Positions 7,164 through 17,199 are shown, counted from the stretch's first letter. The stretch: 64,000 bases of DNA from Geodermatophilaceae bacterium URHB0062 (GCA_000620185.1 JHVO01000008.1:1-64000); one strand, 5' to 3'. Translations and numbers: made by a program. Notes: generated by a model from the sequence alone, not told the origin.

Positions 7164-8186
7164 GTGGCGCACGACGAACGCCGCCTGGAGGTCCTCCGGG
7201 CCATCGTCCAGGACTACGTCTCGACGAACGACCCGGTGGGCAGCAAGGCCCTCGCCGAGCGGCACGACCTCGGCGTCTCGCCGGCCACCATCCGCAACGA
7301 CATGGCGGTGCTCGAGGAGCAGGGCTACATCACGCAGCCGCACACCAGCGCCGGCCGGGTGCCGACCGACAAGGGCTACCGGCTCTTCGTCGACCGGCTG
7401 TCGGCGGTCAAGCCGCTGTCGGTTGCCGAGCGCCGCGCGATCGAGCGCTTCCTCGACGGCGCCGTCGACCTGCACGACGTCCTCGGGCGCACCGTCCGCC
7501 TGCTGGCCCAGCTGACCCGGCAGGTCGCGGTCGTGCAGTATCCGACGCTCTCGCGCAGCGCCGTCCGCCACCTCGAGGTGGTGCAGGTGGCGGCCGGCCG
7601 GCTGCTGCTCGTGCTCATCACCGACACGGGTCGGGTCGAGCAGCGCGTCGTCGACTCACCGGTGGACATCGACCCCGAGGCGGTGCCGGAGCTGCGCACG
7701 CTGCTCAACTCCGCCTTCGGCGGGGTGAAGCTGGTCGATGCCGGCGACAAGGTGCCCGGTCTGCTCGAGACCGCGCCCCCGCACCTGTACGGGCTGGTGG
7801 CCACGGTCAGCTCCACGCTGCTCGAGACGCTGGTCGAGCCCAGCGAGGACCGCCTGGTCATCGGCGGGACGGCGAACCTCGCGCGCGGCAGCGCGCTGGA
7901 CTTCCCCGGCTCGGTCCGGCCGCTGCTGGAGGCGTTGGAAGAACAAGTGGTCGTCCTGCGGTTGATGGGGGAGGTGGACCCCACGACCGTCCTCGTGCGG
8001 ATCGGTGAGGAGAACGCCCACGAGGCGCTGACCAGCGCATCGTTCGTGTCGGTCGGGTACGGCTCCAGCGAGCGCGCACTCGGCGGGCTGGGCATCGTGG
8101 GCCCCACCCGCATGGACTACCCAGGGAACATGGCCGCGGTTCGCGCCGTGGCCCGCTACGTCGGCCAGCTGCTGGCCGAGAGCTGA
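7164..8186 (+). CDS. hrcA: Heat-inducible transcription repressor
   Basis: HrcA is the CIRCE-binding repressor of groE/dnaK-type heat-shock genes. Its activity depends on GroEL. The 340-residue product opens with the winged helix ([14 protein letters not shown], then [14 protein letters not shown] at about residues 36-49). It continues with the [11 protein letters not shown] family motif and the long GAF-like domain. GTG start with GGGGAGG upstream. dnaJ begins 15 bases after the stop, so they form one operon under the CIRCE at 7090-7114. No dnaK or grpE is adjacent, which matches the second hrcA-dnaJ locus typical of actinobacteria. Confidence 0.97.
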   Translation: MAHDERRLEVLRAIVQDYVSTNDPVGSKALAERHDLGVSPATIRNDMAVLEEQGYITQPHTSAGRVPTDKGYRLFVDRLSAVKPLSVAERRAIERFLDGAVDLHDVLGRTVRLLAQLTRQVAVVQYPTLSRSAVRHLEVVQVAAGRLLLVLITDTGRVEQRVVDSPVDIDPEAVPELRTLLNSAFGGVKLVDAGDKVPGLLETAPPHLYGLVATVSSTLLETLVEPSEDRLVIGGTANLARGSALDFPGSVRPLLEALEEQVVVLRLMGEVDPTTVLVRIGEENAHEALTSASFVSVGYGSSERALGGLGIVGPTRMDYPGNMAAVRAVARYVGQLLAES

Positions 8187-8201
8187 GGCTGAGACTTCTC
8201 G

Positions 8202-9332
8202 ATGGCAACCGACTACTACGGCGTGCTGGGCGTCGCCCGCGGGGCGACCGACACGGAGATCAAGCGTGCGTACCGCAAGCTGGCCCGTGACCTGCACCCC
8301 GACGTCAACCCGGACCCGGGCGCCAAGGAGCGCTTCCAGGAGGTCACCCGCGCCTACGAGGCGCTGACCGATCCCGAGAAGCGCCGGATCGTCGACCTGG
8401 GCGGCGATCCGTTCGACACGGCCGGGGCGGGAGCGGGCGGTTTCGGCGGCGCGGGCTTCGGCGGGCTCGGCGACATCATGGACGCCTTCTTCGGTGGCGC
8501 CGCGACCCGTGGACCGCGCAGCCGCACGCGCGCCGGCCGCGACGCGCTGATCCCGATCGAGCTCGAGCTCGACGAGACCGTCTTCGGCACGGTCAAGGAC
8601 CTCACCGTCGACACCGCCATCCTCTGCACCACCTGCACAGGCTCCGGCACGGCGCCGGGCACGCACCCGACGACCTGCGTGACCTGCTCGGGCCGAGGTG
8701 AGGTGCAGAGCGTGCAGCGCGGCTTCCTAGGCCAGGTCGTCTCCAGCCGCACCTGCCCGACCTGCGCCGGCACCGGCGAGGTCATTCCCGAGCCGTGCCC
8801 GCAGTGCGCCGGCGACGGCCGCGTGCGGTCGCGCCGCACCATCCAGGTCAAGGTGCCGGCCGGTGTCGAGGACGGCATGCGGATCCGCCTCACCGGCCAG
8901 GGCGAGGTCGGCCCCGGCGGTGGGCCCGCGGGCGACCTGTACGTGGAGATCCACGAGCGGCCGCACCCGGTCTTCACCCGCGACGGCGAGGACCTGCACT
9001 GCCGGGTGACGCTGCCCATGACCGCCGCCGCGCTGGGCACGACGCTGAGCCTGAAGACGCTGGACGGCGAGGAGGACCTCGACATCCGGCCCGGCACGCA
9101 GTCCGGCAGCCAGCTCACCCTCCGCGCCCACGGCGCCCCGCGCCTGCGGGCCACCGGCCGCGGCAACCTGGTGGTGCACGTCGAGGTGACGACGCCGACC
9201 CGCCTGGACGCCGAGCAGGAGAAGCTGCTCCGCGAGCTCGCGGCGCTGCGCGGCGAGGACCAGCCCGAGTCGCACCGCGAGGCGCAGGGCGGGCTGTTCT
9301 CCCGGGTCCGCGACGCCTTCAACGGGCGGTAG
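8202..9332 (+). CDS. dnaJ: Chaperone protein DnaJ (type I)
   Basis: DnaJ delivers unfolded clients to DnaK and stimulates its ATPase. The 376-residue product has a J domain with the catalytic His-Pro-Asp at residues 32-34 and a Gly/Phe-rich linker. Four zinc-binding C-x2-C-x-G-x-G repeats follow ([32 protein letters not shown]). The C-terminal client-binding domains complete a full type I chaperone. It stops with TAG, one of four genes here to do so. Reading through would put rsmE out of frame, so there is no sign of selenocysteine at this TAG. rsmE starts four bases downstream. Confidence 0.96.
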   Translation: MATDYYGVLGVARGATDTEIKRAYRKLARDLHPDVNPDPGAKERFQEVTRAYEALTDPEKRRIVDLGGDPFDTAGAGAGGFGGAGFGGLGDIMDAFFGGAATRGPRSRTRAGRDALIPIELELDETVFGTVKDLTVDTAILCTTCTGSGTAPGTHPTTCVTCSGRGEVQSVQRGFLGQVVSSRTCPTCAGTGEVIPEPCPQCAGDGRVRSRRTIQVKVPAGVEDGMRIRLTGQGEVGPGGGPAGDLYVEIHERPHPVFTRDGEDLHCRVTLPMTAAALGTTLSLKTLDGEEDLDIRPGTQSGSQLTLRAHGAPRLRATGRGNLVVHVEVTTPTRLDAEQEKLLRELAALRGEDQPESHREAQGGLFSRVRDAFNGR

Positions 9333-9336
9333 GCCG

Positions 9337-10098
9337 GTGACCGCCCCCGACGCCGCCGTCCCCGAGCTCGATGGCGCCCCGCTGTTCCTGCTCGACGACC
9401 TCCCTGACGAGGACGAGGTGCTCGTCGCGGGCGCCGAGGGCCGGCACGCGGTCGACGTCCTGCGGCTCGCGCCGGGGGAGACGGTCCGCGTGAGCGACGG
9501 CGCGGGCACCGTGGTGGAGGGCGCCGTGCTCTCCGCCGGTCCGGACGGCCTGCGGGTGGACGTGCGCGCCCGTTACGACGTGCCCCGCCCGGACCCGGAG
9601 TTCGTGCTCGTGCAGGCGCTGCCGAAGGGCGACCGCGGCCCGCTCGCCGTCGAGCTCGCCACCGAGCTCGGGGTGGACCGGATCGTGCCCTGGACGGCGT
9701 CGCGGTGCGTGACCCGCTGGCGCGAGGACCGCGCGGAGAAGGGGCTGGCCAAGTGGCGAGCCGTCGGGCGGGCCGCGGCCAAGCAGTCGCGCCGTCCGCA
9801 CCTGCCCGAGGTCACGGAGCCGATGACCACGCGCGAGGTGTGCGTACTGATCGCCGACGCCGATCTCGCGGTCGTGCTGCACGAGCAGGCGCGCCGTCCG
9901 CTGGCCGAGCTGCCGGTCCCCGCGAGCGGCACCGTCGTCGTCGTGGTGGGTCCCGAGGGCGGGCTGACCGACGGCGAGGTGGTCGCCTTCCGCGCGGCGG
10001 GCGCGCACGCCGTGCGACTGGGGCCGGAGGTCCTGCGCACCTCCACCGCGGGGGCCGCCGCGCTCGCCGCGCTCTCCGCGCGCACCCGCTGGGCATGA
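9337..10098 (+). CDS. rsmE: 16S rRNA (uracil(1498)-N3)-methyltransferase
   Basis: RsmE methylates U1498 of 16S rRNA. The 253-residue product is of normal length. It has the N-terminal PUA-like barrel (H-A-V-D-V-L-R-L-A-P-G-E near residues 30-45) and the SPOUT knot (V-V-V-G-P-E-G-G-L-T-D-G-E, then R-L-G-P-E-V-L-R-T-S-T-A at the C-terminus). The GTG start is four bases after the dnaJ stop. hrcA-dnaJ-rsmE is a common actinobacterial arrangement, so it is probably cotranscribed with the heat-shock genes. Confidence 0.95.
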   Translation: MTAPDAAVPELDGAPLFLLDDLPDEDEVLVAGAEGRHAVDVLRLAPGETVRVSDGAGTVVEGAVLSAGPDGLRVDVRARYDVPRPDPEFVLVQALPKGDRGPLAVELATELGVDRIVPWTASRCVTRWREDRAEKGLAKWRAVGRAAAKQSRRPHLPEVTEPMTTREVCVLIADADLAVVLHEQARRPLAELPVPASGTVVVVVGPEGGLTDGEVVAFRAAGAHAVRLGPEVLRTSTAGAAALAALSARTRWA

Positions 10099-10150
10099 GT
10101 GGAGTGCGAGGGGAGCGTTTTCCGCGCCCTACCACTCCAGTCGGGCCCTC

Positions 10151-10156
10151 TAGGGT
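10151..10156 (+). promoter_or_regulatory. Putative -10 element for leaderless HIT mRNA
   Basis: TAGGGT lies six bases before the HIT-gene GTG with no Shine-Dalgarno between. The spacing fits a leaderless actinobacterial transcript. Inference from the recurring TAnnnT-start spacing in this window. Confidence 0.4.
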
Positions 10157-10162
10157 CGCTCC

Positions 10163-10522
10163 GTGACCGACTGCCTGTTCTGCCGCATGGTCGCCGGCGA
10201 GATCCCCGCCGACGTCGTCCACCAGACCGACCGCGTGTTCGCGTTCCGCGACATCAACCCGCAGGCGCCCACCCACGTCCTGGTGATCCCCAAGGAGCAT
10301 CACCCGACGATCGGTGAACTGGCCGGGTCCGATGCCGCCCTGCTGGGTGAGGTCGTCGGCGCCGCGCAGACCGTGGCGCGGCAGGAGGGCCTGATCGGTG
10401 CGGACGGCGCGGAGCCGGGCTACCGCCTCGTGGCGAACACCGGACCGCAGGCCGGCCAGACCGTGCACCACGTGCACGTGCACGTCCTCGGCGGGCGGAA
10501 CCTCACCTGGCCCCCGGGCTGA
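10163..10522 (+). CDS. HIT-family nucleotide hydrolase/transferase
   Basis: A 119-residue histidine-triad protein, the usual length for HinT-like enzymes that hydrolyse nucleoside phosphoramidates. The N-terminal C-L-F-C-R-M-V-A-G-E-I-P-A opening and the zinc-type Cys pair are typical. The catalytic triad is H-H-V-H-V-H-V near residue 100. The GTG start comes directly after a -10-like TAGGGT. It is followed by a small membrane protein 4 bases downstream, and those genes with the next crotonase probably form one transcript. Confidence 0.93.
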   Translation: MTDCLFCRMVAGEIPADVVHQTDRVFAFRDINPQAPTHVLVIPKEHHPTIGELAGSDAALLGEVVGAAQTVARQEGLIGADGAEPGYRLVANTGPQAGQTVHHVHVHVLGGRNLTWPPG

Positions 10523-10526
10523 GCGC

Positions 10527-10778
10527 GTGACCGTCCTGACCGCGATCTATGCCGTCGTGCTGGGGCTCGTCGCCGTCGGCTTCGCCCTGCTCGCCGGGGC
10601 GTCCACCGTCGCCGGTGACGCCTGGCTGATCGGACGGGGCCTGTTCTTCTCGGCGATCAGCGGGCTGGCCGCCGTCGCGGTCGCCTGCCGGGCCGCGGGA
10701 CGGCCCGCGCGCTCCTGGCTGCTGCTGATCGGGCTGGTGCCGGCACTGGCCCAGCTGGTCCTGGTGACCGTGCGGTGA
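10527..10778 (+). CDS. Small three-helix membrane protein
   Basis: An 83-residue hydrophobic protein with three apparent membrane segments, near residues 5-25, 32-52 and 61-81 (the last W-L-L-L-I-G-L-V-P-A-L-A-Q-L-V-L-V). The GTG start is four bases after the HIT-gene stop. The next gene starts inside its stop codon (GTGA), so translation is coupled. I recognise no family or function. Confidence 0.7.
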   Translation: MTVLTAIYAVVLGLVAVGFALLAGASTVAGDAWLIGRGLFFSAISGLAAVAVACRAAGRPARSWLLLIGLVPALAQLVLVTVR

Positions 10779-11626
10779 CGGCGACGGCCTTGGACACTGA
10801 CGGCGTGACCGACACCGCGCCTCCCATCCGGATCGAGCGGGACGGCGCCGTCGCCGTCGTCGTGATCGACAACCCGCCGCTCAACCTGTTCGGCCCGAGC
10901 ATGTTCGCGGCGCTGGAGCACGTGGCCGCCGAGCTGGTGGCGCTGACCGATCCGATGCACCTCGACCGCGCCCGCGCCGTGCTGTTCGAGGCCCGCGGCA
11001 AGGTGGTCTCGGGCGGGGTCGACGTCACCTACTTCCGCGACATCGCGGAGAGCGCTGAACCGGTGCGGAAGGGCGCCGACCTCTGGACCCGTCTGCTGCG
11101 CGTGGCGCGGACGATCGAGGACCTGCCTGTACCGACCGTCTTCGCCGCGCACGGGCTGACCCTCACCGCCGCCTTCGAGCTGGCGCTGTGCTGCGACATC
11201 CTGCTGGCGGCAGAGAAGGCGTCGTTCGGGCTCGTCGAGATCGTCGTCGGGCTCACGCCGTCGATGGGTGGGCCGCAGCGGCTGGCCGAGCGGGCCGGTC
11301 CCGCTCGGGCGCGCGAGCTGATCTACACGGGCGAGCGGTACCCGGCCGCCGTCCTGGAGCGGTGGAACGTCGTCAACCGGGTGCTGCCGGACGAGGGTTT
11401 CGCCGAGGCCGCCCGCGAGTACGCGCACCGCCTCGCCACGGGGCCGACCGTCGCGCACGCGGCCACCAAACGGCTGGTCGCCACGGCCGTCCGCGACGGT
11501 GCGCGGGCCGCCGACACCCTGGTGCCCGAGGTGTCGGGCGCGCTCTTCGGCACCTCCGACCTCCGCGGTGCGGTCACGTCTTTCCTCACCGAGGGGCCCG
11601 GACGGGCGACCTACTCCGGGCGCTGA
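10775..11626 (+). CDS. Enoyl-CoA hydratase/isomerase family protein
   Basis: A 283-residue crotonase-fold protein, unrelated in position to the one at 4410-5180. Visible motifs are V-V-I-D-N-P-P-L-N-L-F near residue 29, the first oxyanion segment V-S-G-G-V-D-V-T-Y-F near residue 75, and T-A-A-F-E-L-A-L-C-C-D-I-L-L-A near residue 132. The Glu at the start of the second catalytic helix (F-E-L-A-L) sits where hydratases have a catalytic acid, but the substrate is unknown. The GTG start overlaps the previous stop by four bases; a second GTG ten codons later is possible. Confidence 0.88.
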   Translation: MTATALDTDGVTDTAPPIRIERDGAVAVVVIDNPPLNLFGPSMFAALEHVAAELVALTDPMHLDRARAVLFEARGKVVSGGVDVTYFRDIAESAEPVRKGADLWTRLLRVARTIEDLPVPTVFAAHGLTLTAAFELALCCDILLAAEKASFGLVEIVVGLTPSMGGPQRLAERAGPARARELIYTGERYPAAVLERWNVVNRVLPDEGFAEAAREYAHRLATGPTVAHAATKRLVATAVRDGARAADTLVPEVSGALFGTSDLRGAVTSFLTEGPGRATYSGR

Positions 11627-11732
11627 GCCCGGCGTGGCCGCCCCGCCGCTCGAGCCGGGATTTCCGGGAGCGCGCGCGGGTAGAATCGACCGGTCCGCAA
11701 TTCTCAGAGCAGGAAGGCAGGGTCGAGGGTTC

Positions 11733-12878
11733 TTGCCCGACACCTCCGCAGGCGTCCCCGTGCCTGACGGCAGCCCGTCCCGAGCGGCCTCGGCACGCGC
11801 CGCGGCCGCTGACGGTTCCTCGTCGCACACGTCTGTCCAGCCCCTCGGCGGCACTGCCGCCCCCGTCCGGGCCACGATCACCATTCCCGAGTCCGTCTCC
11901 ATGGTCGCCCTGCTCGGCTCCGGCGACGAACTGCTGCGCCTGGTCGAGGCCGAGGTCGCCGCCGACGTGCACGTGCGCGGCAACGAGATCTCGGTGACCG
12001 GCCAGCCGGCCGACAACGCGTTCGCCGTCGCGGTCTTCGACGAGCTGATCGCGCTGCTCGGCACCGGTGCGCAGCTGCGCCCCGACTCCGTCCGCCGGGT
12101 CATCGCCATGCTGCGCAGCGGCGGCGCCGAGCGGCCCGCCGACGTCCTCAGCCTCGACATCATCAGCCGCCGCGGGCGCACGATCCGCCCCAAGACGCTG
12201 AACCAGAAGCGCTACGTCGACGCCATCGACACGAACACGATCGTCTTCGGCATCGGGCCGGCCGGTACCGGCAAGACCTACCTGGCCATGGCCAAGGCGG
12301 TGCAGGCGCTGCAGACCAAGCAGGTCAACCGGATCATCCTGACCCGGCCCGCGGTCGAGGCCGGCGAGCGGCTCGGCTATCTGCCCGGCACGCTCTCGGA
12401 GAAGATCGATCCCTACCTGCGGCCGCTGTACGACGCGCTGCACGACATGATCGACCCCGACTCGATCCCTCGGCTGATGGCGGCCGGCACGATCGAGGTG
12501 GCGCCGCTGGCGTACATGCGGGGCCGGACGTTGAACGATGCGTTCGTGATCCTCGACGAGGCGCAGAACACCACCGCCGAGCAGATGAAGATGTTCCTCA
12601 CCCGGCTCGGCTTCGGCTCGAGGATCGTGGTCACCGGCGACGTCACGCAGGTGGACCTCCCGGGCGGGGCGCAGAGCGGTCTGAAGATCGTCCGCGAGAT
12701 CCTCGACGGCATCGACGACGTCCACTTCTCGACGCTGACCAGCGCCGACGTCGTCCGCCACCGGCTGGTCGGCGACATCGTCGACGCCTACGAGCGCTGG
12801 GACTCCTCCCAGCAGGCCGGGCGACCGACCGGTGCGCCGGGCCGAACGAACCGGCCGTCGCGCCGGCAGGGGAGCTGA
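11733..12878 (+). CDS. phoH: PhoH-family ATPase
   Basis: PhoH/YbeZ proteins are P-loop NTPases linked to RNA metabolism, and YbeZ partners YbeY. The C-terminal domain shows Walker A G-P-A-G-T-G-K-T and F-V-I-L-D-E-A-Q-N as Walker B. The N-terminal half carries the KH-like segment ([16 protein letters not shown]). With the TTG start at 11733 the product is 381 residues; a GTG at 11760 gives 372. Both leave a Ser/Ala-rich leader of some 45 residues. GAGGG a few bases before the TTG favours it. TAGAAT at 11681-11686 could be its -10. ybeY begins five bases after the stop. Confidence 0.92.
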   Translation: MPDTSAGVPVPDGSPSRAASARAAAADGSSSHTSVQPLGGTAAPVRATITIPESVSMVALLGSGDELLRLVEAEVAADVHVRGNEISVTGQPADNAFAVAVFDELIALLGTGAQLRPDSVRRVIAMLRSGGAERPADVLSLDIISRRGRTIRPKTLNQKRYVDAIDTNTIVFGIGPAGTGKTYLAMAKAVQALQTKQVNRIILTRPAVEAGERLGYLPGTLSEKIDPYLRPLYDALHDMIDPDSIPRLMAAGTIEVAPLAYMRGRTLNDAFVILDEAQNTTAEQMKMFLTRLGFGSRIVVTGDVTQVDLPGGAQSGLKIVREILDGIDDVHFSTLTSADVVRHRLVGDIVDAYERWDSSQQAGRPTGAPGRTNRPSRRQGS

Positions 12879-12883
12879 CCCGA

Positions 12884-13384
12884 GTGCCCGTCGACGTCTC
12901 CAACGAGTCAGAGATCGCGGTGGACGAGGCCGAGCTGGCCGGTGTCTGTCGCTTCGTGCTCGGCGAGATGCAGGTCAATCCGATGGCCGAGCTGTCGGTG
13001 CTGTGCGTCGACGTCGACTACATGAGCAGCCTGCACGAGCGGTGGATGGGGGAGAAGGGGCCGACCGACGTCCTGGCCTTCCCCATGGACGAGCTCGACA
13101 CGGCCCGGCCCGACGACCCCGAACCGGGGCCTGCCCTGCTCGGCGACATCGTCCTCTGCCCGGCCGTCGCCGTCCGGCAGGCCCGGGCCGCCGGTCACTC
13201 CATGGACGACGAACTGGTGCTGCTCGCCACCCACGGCGTGCTGCACCTGCTCGGTTACGACCACATGGAGCCCGACGAGGAGAAGGAGATGTTCGGTCTC
13301 CAGCAGAAGCTCATCGACGGCTGGCGGGCCGCGCCGCGCGAGCCGGTGACCGGCGCTCCGTCGAAGGAGACGAAGCCCCGATGA
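12884..13384 (+). CDS. ybeY: Endoribonuclease YbeY
   Basis: YbeY is a zinc-dependent single-strand endoribonuclease acting in 16S rRNA 3'-end maturation and ribosome quality control. The 166-residue product has the metal motif [11 protein letters not shown] (H-x3-H-x5-H) near residue 117 and the P-T-D-V-L-A-F-P-M core near residue 58. GTG start. It overlaps the next gene by four bases (ATGA). The phoH-ybeY-CorC-like-era order is the conserved actinobacterial arrangement. Confidence 0.96.
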   Translation: MPVDVSNESEIAVDEAELAGVCRFVLGEMQVNPMAELSVLCVDVDYMSSLHERWMGEKGPTDVLAFPMDELDTARPDDPEPGPALLGDIVLCPAVAVRQARAAGHSMDDELVLLATHGVLHLLGYDHMEPDEEKEMFGLQQKLIDGWRAAPREPVTGAPSKETKPR

Positions 13385-14736
13385 CGTCCGGCGCGATCAC
13401 GATGCTCGTGATCGCCATCCTCCTGGTGCCCCTGGCCGGCACGTTCGGAGCCATGGACGCCGCTCTCCAGCGGGTCTCCAAGGCGCGCGTCGAGGAGATG
13501 CGGCGCGAGGGCCACAAGCGGGCCGACACCCTCGAGGAGGTCGTGCAGGAACGCGCGCGCCACGTGGCGCTGCTCCTCCTGCTGCGCATCGTCTGCGAGA
13601 CGGTGTCCGCGGTGCTGATCACCGTCCTCTTCTACGACCTGTGGGGCAGCAGCTGGCAGACCGTGCTCACCGCGGCCGCCGTGATGGTCGTCGTCAGCTA
13701 CGTGCTCGTGGGCGTCGGCCCGCGCACGCTCGGCCGCCAGCACGCCTACGGCACCGCCCTGGCCACCGCCGGCATCGTGAAGCTGCTCGGCCGCGTGCTC
13801 GGCCCGATCGCCACACTGCTGATCCTGATCGGCAACATGCTCACGCCCGGCCGCGGCTTCCGCGATGGCCCGTTCTCCTCCGAGGTCGAGCTGCGCGAGC
13901 TGGTCGACATGGCCGAGGAGCGCGGTGTCGTGGAGTCCGGCGAACGCAACATGATCCACTCGGTGTTCGAGCTGGGCGACACCATCGCCCGCGAGGTGAT
14001 GGTGCCCCGCACCGACGTGGTCTACATCGAGCGGCACAAGACCGTGCGGCAGGCGCTGGCCCTCGCGCTGCGCAGCGGCTTCAGCCGCATCCCGGTCATC
14101 GGCGAGAACGTCGACGACGTCGTCGGCGTCGTCTACCTCAAGGACCTCGTCCGCCGGTCGCAGAACGGCTCCGACAGCCGCGGCCCGCGGGTCGAGGAGC
14201 TCATGCGGACGCCGACCTTCGTGCCCGAGTCCAAGCCGGTCGACGAGCTCCTGCGCGACATGCAGGCGCAGCGCATCCACATCGCGATCGTGGTCGACGA
14301 GTACGGCGGGTTCGCCGGGCTCGTCACCATCGAGGACATCCTCGAGGAGATCGTCGGCGAGATCGCCGACGAGCACGATGCCTTCCAGCGGCCGCCGGTC
14401 GAGGAACTGGGCGACGGCTCGATGCGGGTCACCGCGCGGCTGCCGGTGCAGGACCTCGCGGAGCTCTTCTCCGTCGACCTGCCCGAGGACGACGACGTGG
14501 AGACCGTCGGCGGCCTCCTCGCCCGCGAGCTCGGCCGGGTGCCGATCGAGGGCGCCGCGGCCGAGGTGGGCGGCCTGCGCCTGGTCGCCGAGAGCCGTGG
14601 CGGCCGGCGCAACCGGATCGACACGCTGCTCGTCTGCCGGGTGCCCGAGCCCAGCGAGGACGCCGAGGATCAGGTCGTCGCCGAGCCGGCGGGCGGGGCC
14701 ACCCGGTACGAGGAGCCGGCCCACGTGGAAGGCTGA
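13381..14736 (+). CDS. CNNM/CorC-type transporter-associated protein (hemolysin family)
   Basis: A 451-residue membrane protein with the standard layout: an N-terminal DUF21 (CNNM) membrane domain, about four helices in residues 1-150; then a CBS pair; then a C-terminal CorC_HlyC domain. The CBS region shows V-P-R-T-D-V-V-Y-I near residue 206 and G-F-S-R-I-P-V-I near residue 234. The DUF21-CBS linker [13 protein letters not shown] is clear. Homologues act in Mg/Co transport; the old name hemolysin is misleading. The ATG overlaps the ybeY stop, so the two are coupled. Confidence 0.92.
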   Translation: MTSGAITMLVIAILLVPLAGTFGAMDAALQRVSKARVEEMRREGHKRADTLEEVVQERARHVALLLLLRIVCETVSAVLITVLFYDLWGSSWQTVLTAAAVMVVVSYVLVGVGPRTLGRQHAYGTALATAGIVKLLGRVLGPIATLLILIGNMLTPGRGFRDGPFSSEVELRELVDMAEERGVVESGERNMIHSVFELGDTIAREVMVPRTDVVYIERHKTVRQALALALRSGFSRIPVIGENVDDVVGVVYLKDLVRRSQNGSDSRGPRVEELMRTPTFVPESKPVDELLRDMQAQRIHIAIVVDEYGGFAGLVTIEDILEEIVGEIADEHDAFQRPPVEELGDGSMRVTARLPVQDLAELFSVDLPEDDDVETVGGLLARELGRVPIEGAAAEVGGLRLVAESRGGRRNRIDTLLVCRVPEPSEDAEDQVVAEPAGGATRYEEPAHVEG

Positions 14737-14742
14737 CGCCTC

Positions 14743-15075
14743 GTGCCTGAATTACAGCCCGAGGACGCGAAGCTCGTCACGCTGGCCCGCTCCGCCCGCG
14801 GTCGTACCGGCGCGGCGGAGGGAGCGGCCGTCCGGGACACCGACGGCCGCACGTACGTCGCCGCCACCGTCTCGCTGCCCTCGCTGCGGTTGTCGGCGCT
14901 GCAGGCAGCGGTGGCCGCGGCAGTGTCGAGCGGGGTGGAGGGGCTGGAGGCCGCCGCGGTCGTCTCCGTCGCCGACGCGGTGGAGGACGACGGGCTCGCC
15001 GCCGTCCGCGATCTGACGACGTCCGCCCCGGTGCACCTGGCCGGCCCCGACGGAGCGCTGCGCACCACGGTCTGA
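14743..15075 (+). CDS. Cytidine-deaminase-like protein without catalytic motifs (Rv2365c-like)
   Basis: A 110-residue protein at the place where mycobacteria carry Rv2365c, between the CorC-type gene and era. The core A-V-R-D-T-D-G-R-T-Y-V-A-A-T-V and the A-L-Q-A-A-V-A-A-A-V-S-S-G helix resemble the cytidine deaminase fold. However, the H/C-A-E and P-C-x2-C zinc motifs are absent, so deamination is not expected. The GTG start is six bases after the upstream stop and the gene is probably the last in the phoH-ybeY operon. The role is unknown; assignment rests on position and weak fold resemblance. Confidence 0.65.
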   Translation: MPELQPEDAKLVTLARSARGRTGAAEGAAVRDTDGRTYVAATVSLPSLRLSALQAAVAAAVSSGVEGLEAAAVVSVADAVEDDGLAAVRDLTTSAPVHLAGPDGALRTTV

Positions 15076-15090
15076 ACGCGATCGGCTCCC

Positions 15091-15138
15091 CATTGCGGGC
15101 GCCGTTCTTGCATTGGGGGTCCTGCAGCACCCGCAATG
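15091..15138. repeat. Inverted repeat in the gap after the deaminase-like gene
   Basis: CATTGCGGG at 15091-15099 and CCCGCAATG at 15130-15138 are perfect 9-base inverted arms around a 30-base loop. Two further CATTG-containing segments lie close by (15111 and 15154). It could be a weak terminator or an operator for the following VOC gene. The rest of the 204-base gap shows nothing else. Confidence 0.4.
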
Positions 15139-15279
15139 CCGGAGGAATGCCCGCATTGGCTCACTGAGGCGACGCCGTACCGACTGTCAGACGGCGGCGA
15201 GAGGATCGGCGCCGCCGCTGGAGGCAGGACTCCCACCGCCGAGGGTCCGCGCAGCGGCACGTCGAAGGGAGACGCGCAG

Positions 15280-15723
15280 GTGACCCAGCTACCGCTCGCG
15301 AACACGATCACGTTGGGTGTCAGAGACTTCGACCGGCAGCGGCGCTTCTACGCCGCGCTCGGTTGGCCGCAGGCGTTCGAGGCAGAGGATTTCGCCGTCT
15401 TCGAGCTGCGCGGGGCGGTCCTGGCCCTGTTCCCGGTGGAGAAGCTCGGTGCCGACAGCCGCGCCGCACCTGAGACCGGCCGGGGAGGAATCCGGTTCAG
15501 CATCATCATCACCGTCGACACACCGCCGGAGGTCGACGATCTGGTCGAGCGGGCGATCCGCGCAGGCGCACGGGTCACGAAGCCCCCGGTCGACGCCGAG
15601 TTCTTCGAGGGACGCGACGCCTACTTCGCCGATCCGGAGGACAACTACTGGGAGGTCGCCTGGGTGGCATCGGTGAATCCGGTCATCTCGGCTGCCCGTC
15701 ACGCAGCCGGGCTGGACGGTTGA
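15280..15723 (+). CDS. VOC-family (glyoxalase/bleomycin-resistance-like) protein
   Basis: A 147-residue vicinal-oxygen-chelate protein. It has the beta-alpha-beta repeats I-T-L-G-V-R-D-F-D-R-Q-R-R-F-Y-A-A-L-G-W at residues 11-30 and the closing F-A-D-P-E-D-N-Y-W-E-V-A-W near residue 120. The last motif carries the usual metal-binding Glu. Substrate cannot be told from sequence. The open frame extends upstream to 15136, but GAAGGGA nine bases before the GTG at 15280, and a family-like N-terminus, fix the start. Confidence 0.85.
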   Translation: MTQLPLANTITLGVRDFDRQRRFYAALGWPQAFEAEDFAVFELRGAVLALFPVEKLGADSRAAPETGRGGIRFSIIITVDTPPEVDDLVERAIRAGARVTKPPVDAEFFEGRDAYFADPEDNYWEVAWVASVNPVISAARHAAGLDG

Positions 15724-15799
15724 CGTCGGAGAACCGCGAGACGAGCTGCCGAGCGCCTTCCTGCCGCCGTGACGATCCGGGTCCCGCCCGGCTGAGGGC

Positions 15800-16208
15800 T
15801 CAGCGAGTGCGGGCGCGGTCACGGGCCGCGGCGGTGATCTGTGCCGCGTTGCTGAGGTAGTGGTCCCGCTTGGCCAGCGCCTCGGTGACGTAGACACCGA
15901 CGGCAGCGGCGTCGACGTCAGTACCGCGAGGCATGTCCCAGGTCATCAGCGTGGAGGTCCCGGGGCGCAGCACGCCGAGAGGGTCGTCGAGGAGCACCCC
16001 ACAGGAATCGTAGGCAGACGGCCGCCCGGGTTGCGTTGACTGCGCACACCCAGTGCCGCCAGTCCTGCTCCACGGTGTAGCTCAGCAACCGGTACTTGAT
16101 GGCGACCTCGAGGTCGGGCGCGGCCACCCGGATCGCCTGGTCGAGGCGCACGAACATCCGGCCGGCCGCGTCGTCGTAGCCCGCGAGGTACTCCTCGAGG
16201 GCACCCAC
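15800..16208 (-). pseudogene. Frameshifted DUF1801-like/YdhG-like protein
   Basis: Read from a GTG at 16208, one frame gives G-A-L-E-E-Y-L-A-G-Y-D-D-A-A-G-R-M-F, then A-P-D-L-E-V-A-I-K-Y-R-L-L-S-Y and A-A-V-C-L-R-F. Near 16000 the homology moves to the +1 frame, which continues G-V-L-L-D-D-P-L-G-V-L-R-P-G-T-S-T-L-M-T-W to a TGA at 15800. Together they make one DUF1801-like small protein of about 136 residues interrupted by a single-base change. A sequencing error would look the same. It is divergent from era, and the era start region overlaps its upstream frame. Confidence 0.65.
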
Positions 16209-16278
16209 GGCCGCGCAGAGTACTGGCCACGGGGCGGCTGCGGCCGTCTCGTCGCACCGCGGTGGGAGACTGTCCCGT

Positions 16279-17199
16279 GTGAGTACCCCTGAGCAGCCGC
16301 CGCACCGCAGCGGCTTCGTCGCTCTGGTGGGCCGCCCCAACGCCGGCAAGACCACGCTGACCAACGCGCTGGTCGGCGAGAAGGTCGGCATCGTCAGCAA
16401 CCGGCCGCAGACGACCCGGCATGCCATCCGCGGCGTCGTCCACCGGCCGGGCGGGCAGCTCGTGCTCGTCGACACTCCCGGGCTGCACAAGCCCAAGAGC
16501 CTGCTGGGCAAGCGGCTCAACGACGTCGTCCGCGACACGCTGTCCGACGTCGACGTCATCGTGTTCTGCATCCCGGCCGACCAACCCGTGGGCACCGGCG
16601 ACGCGTTCATCGCCCGGCAGCTGCGCGAGGTGAAGGCGCCCGTCGTCGTCGTGGTCACCAAGACCGACGCGGCGAGCAAGAAGCAGGTGTTCGAGCAGCT
16701 GGTCGCCGTCAGCAAGCTGGTGGAGGGTGCCGCCGAGGTCGTGCCGGTCAGCGCCGTCAGCGGCGACCAGGTCGAGCTGCTGGAGGACCTGCTGATCGGC
16801 CTGCTCCCCGAGGGGCCGCCGCTGTACCCGGAGGAGCAGACCACCGACGAGGACGTCGAGCGCCAGCTCGCCGAGCTGATCCGCGAGCCGGCGCTGGAGA
16901 AGGTGCGCCAGGAGGTTCCGCACTCCCTCGCGGTCACCATCGAGGAGATCAACCGCCGGCCCGACCCGAAGCGGCCGGGCGAGGAGTTCGTCGAGGTCCA
17001 CGCCCTGCTGCACGTCGAGCGCAACAGTCAGAAGCCGATGCTGCTGGGCAAGGGCGGCTCGGTCATCAAGCAGATCGGCACCGAGGCCCGGGCCGGCATG
17101 GAGACGCTGCTCGGCGCCCGTGTGCACCTGGAGCTGCACGTCACCGTGCTCGGGGAGTGGCAGGACGACCCCAAGAAGCTCAACCGGCTGGGCTACTGA
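16279..17199 (+). CDS. era: GTPase Era
   Basis: Era is a GTPase that binds the 3' end of 16S rRNA during 30S maturation. The 306-residue product has G1 G-R-P-N-A-G-K-T at residues 18-25, D-T-P-G (G3) and T-K-T-D (G4). The C-terminal KH domain carries [11 protein letters not shown] near residue 256. GTG start with GAGACT seven bases before it, a possible -10 for a leaderless mRNA. recO begins within the stop codon (TGATG), so the two are coupled. Confidence 0.97.
   Translation: MSTPEQPPHRSGFVALVGRPNAGKTTLTNALVGEKVGIVSNRPQTTRHAIRGVVHRPGGQLVLVDTPGLHKPKSLLGKRLNDVVRDTLSDVDVIVFCIPADQPVGTGDAFIARQLREVKAPVVVVVTKTDAASKKQVFEQLVAVSKLVEGAAEVVPVSAVSGDQVELLEDLLIGLLPEGPPLYPEEQTTDEDVERQLAELIREPALEKVRQEVPHSLAVTIEEINRRPDPKRPGEEFVEVHALLHVERNSQKPMLLGKGGSVIKQIGTEARAGMETLLGARVHLELHVTVLGEWQDDPKKLNRLGY

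Noticed and set aside
9330-9332. TAG of dnaJ as a possible selenocysteine codon
   Set aside because: DnaJ is already full length and reading on gives no conserved extension.
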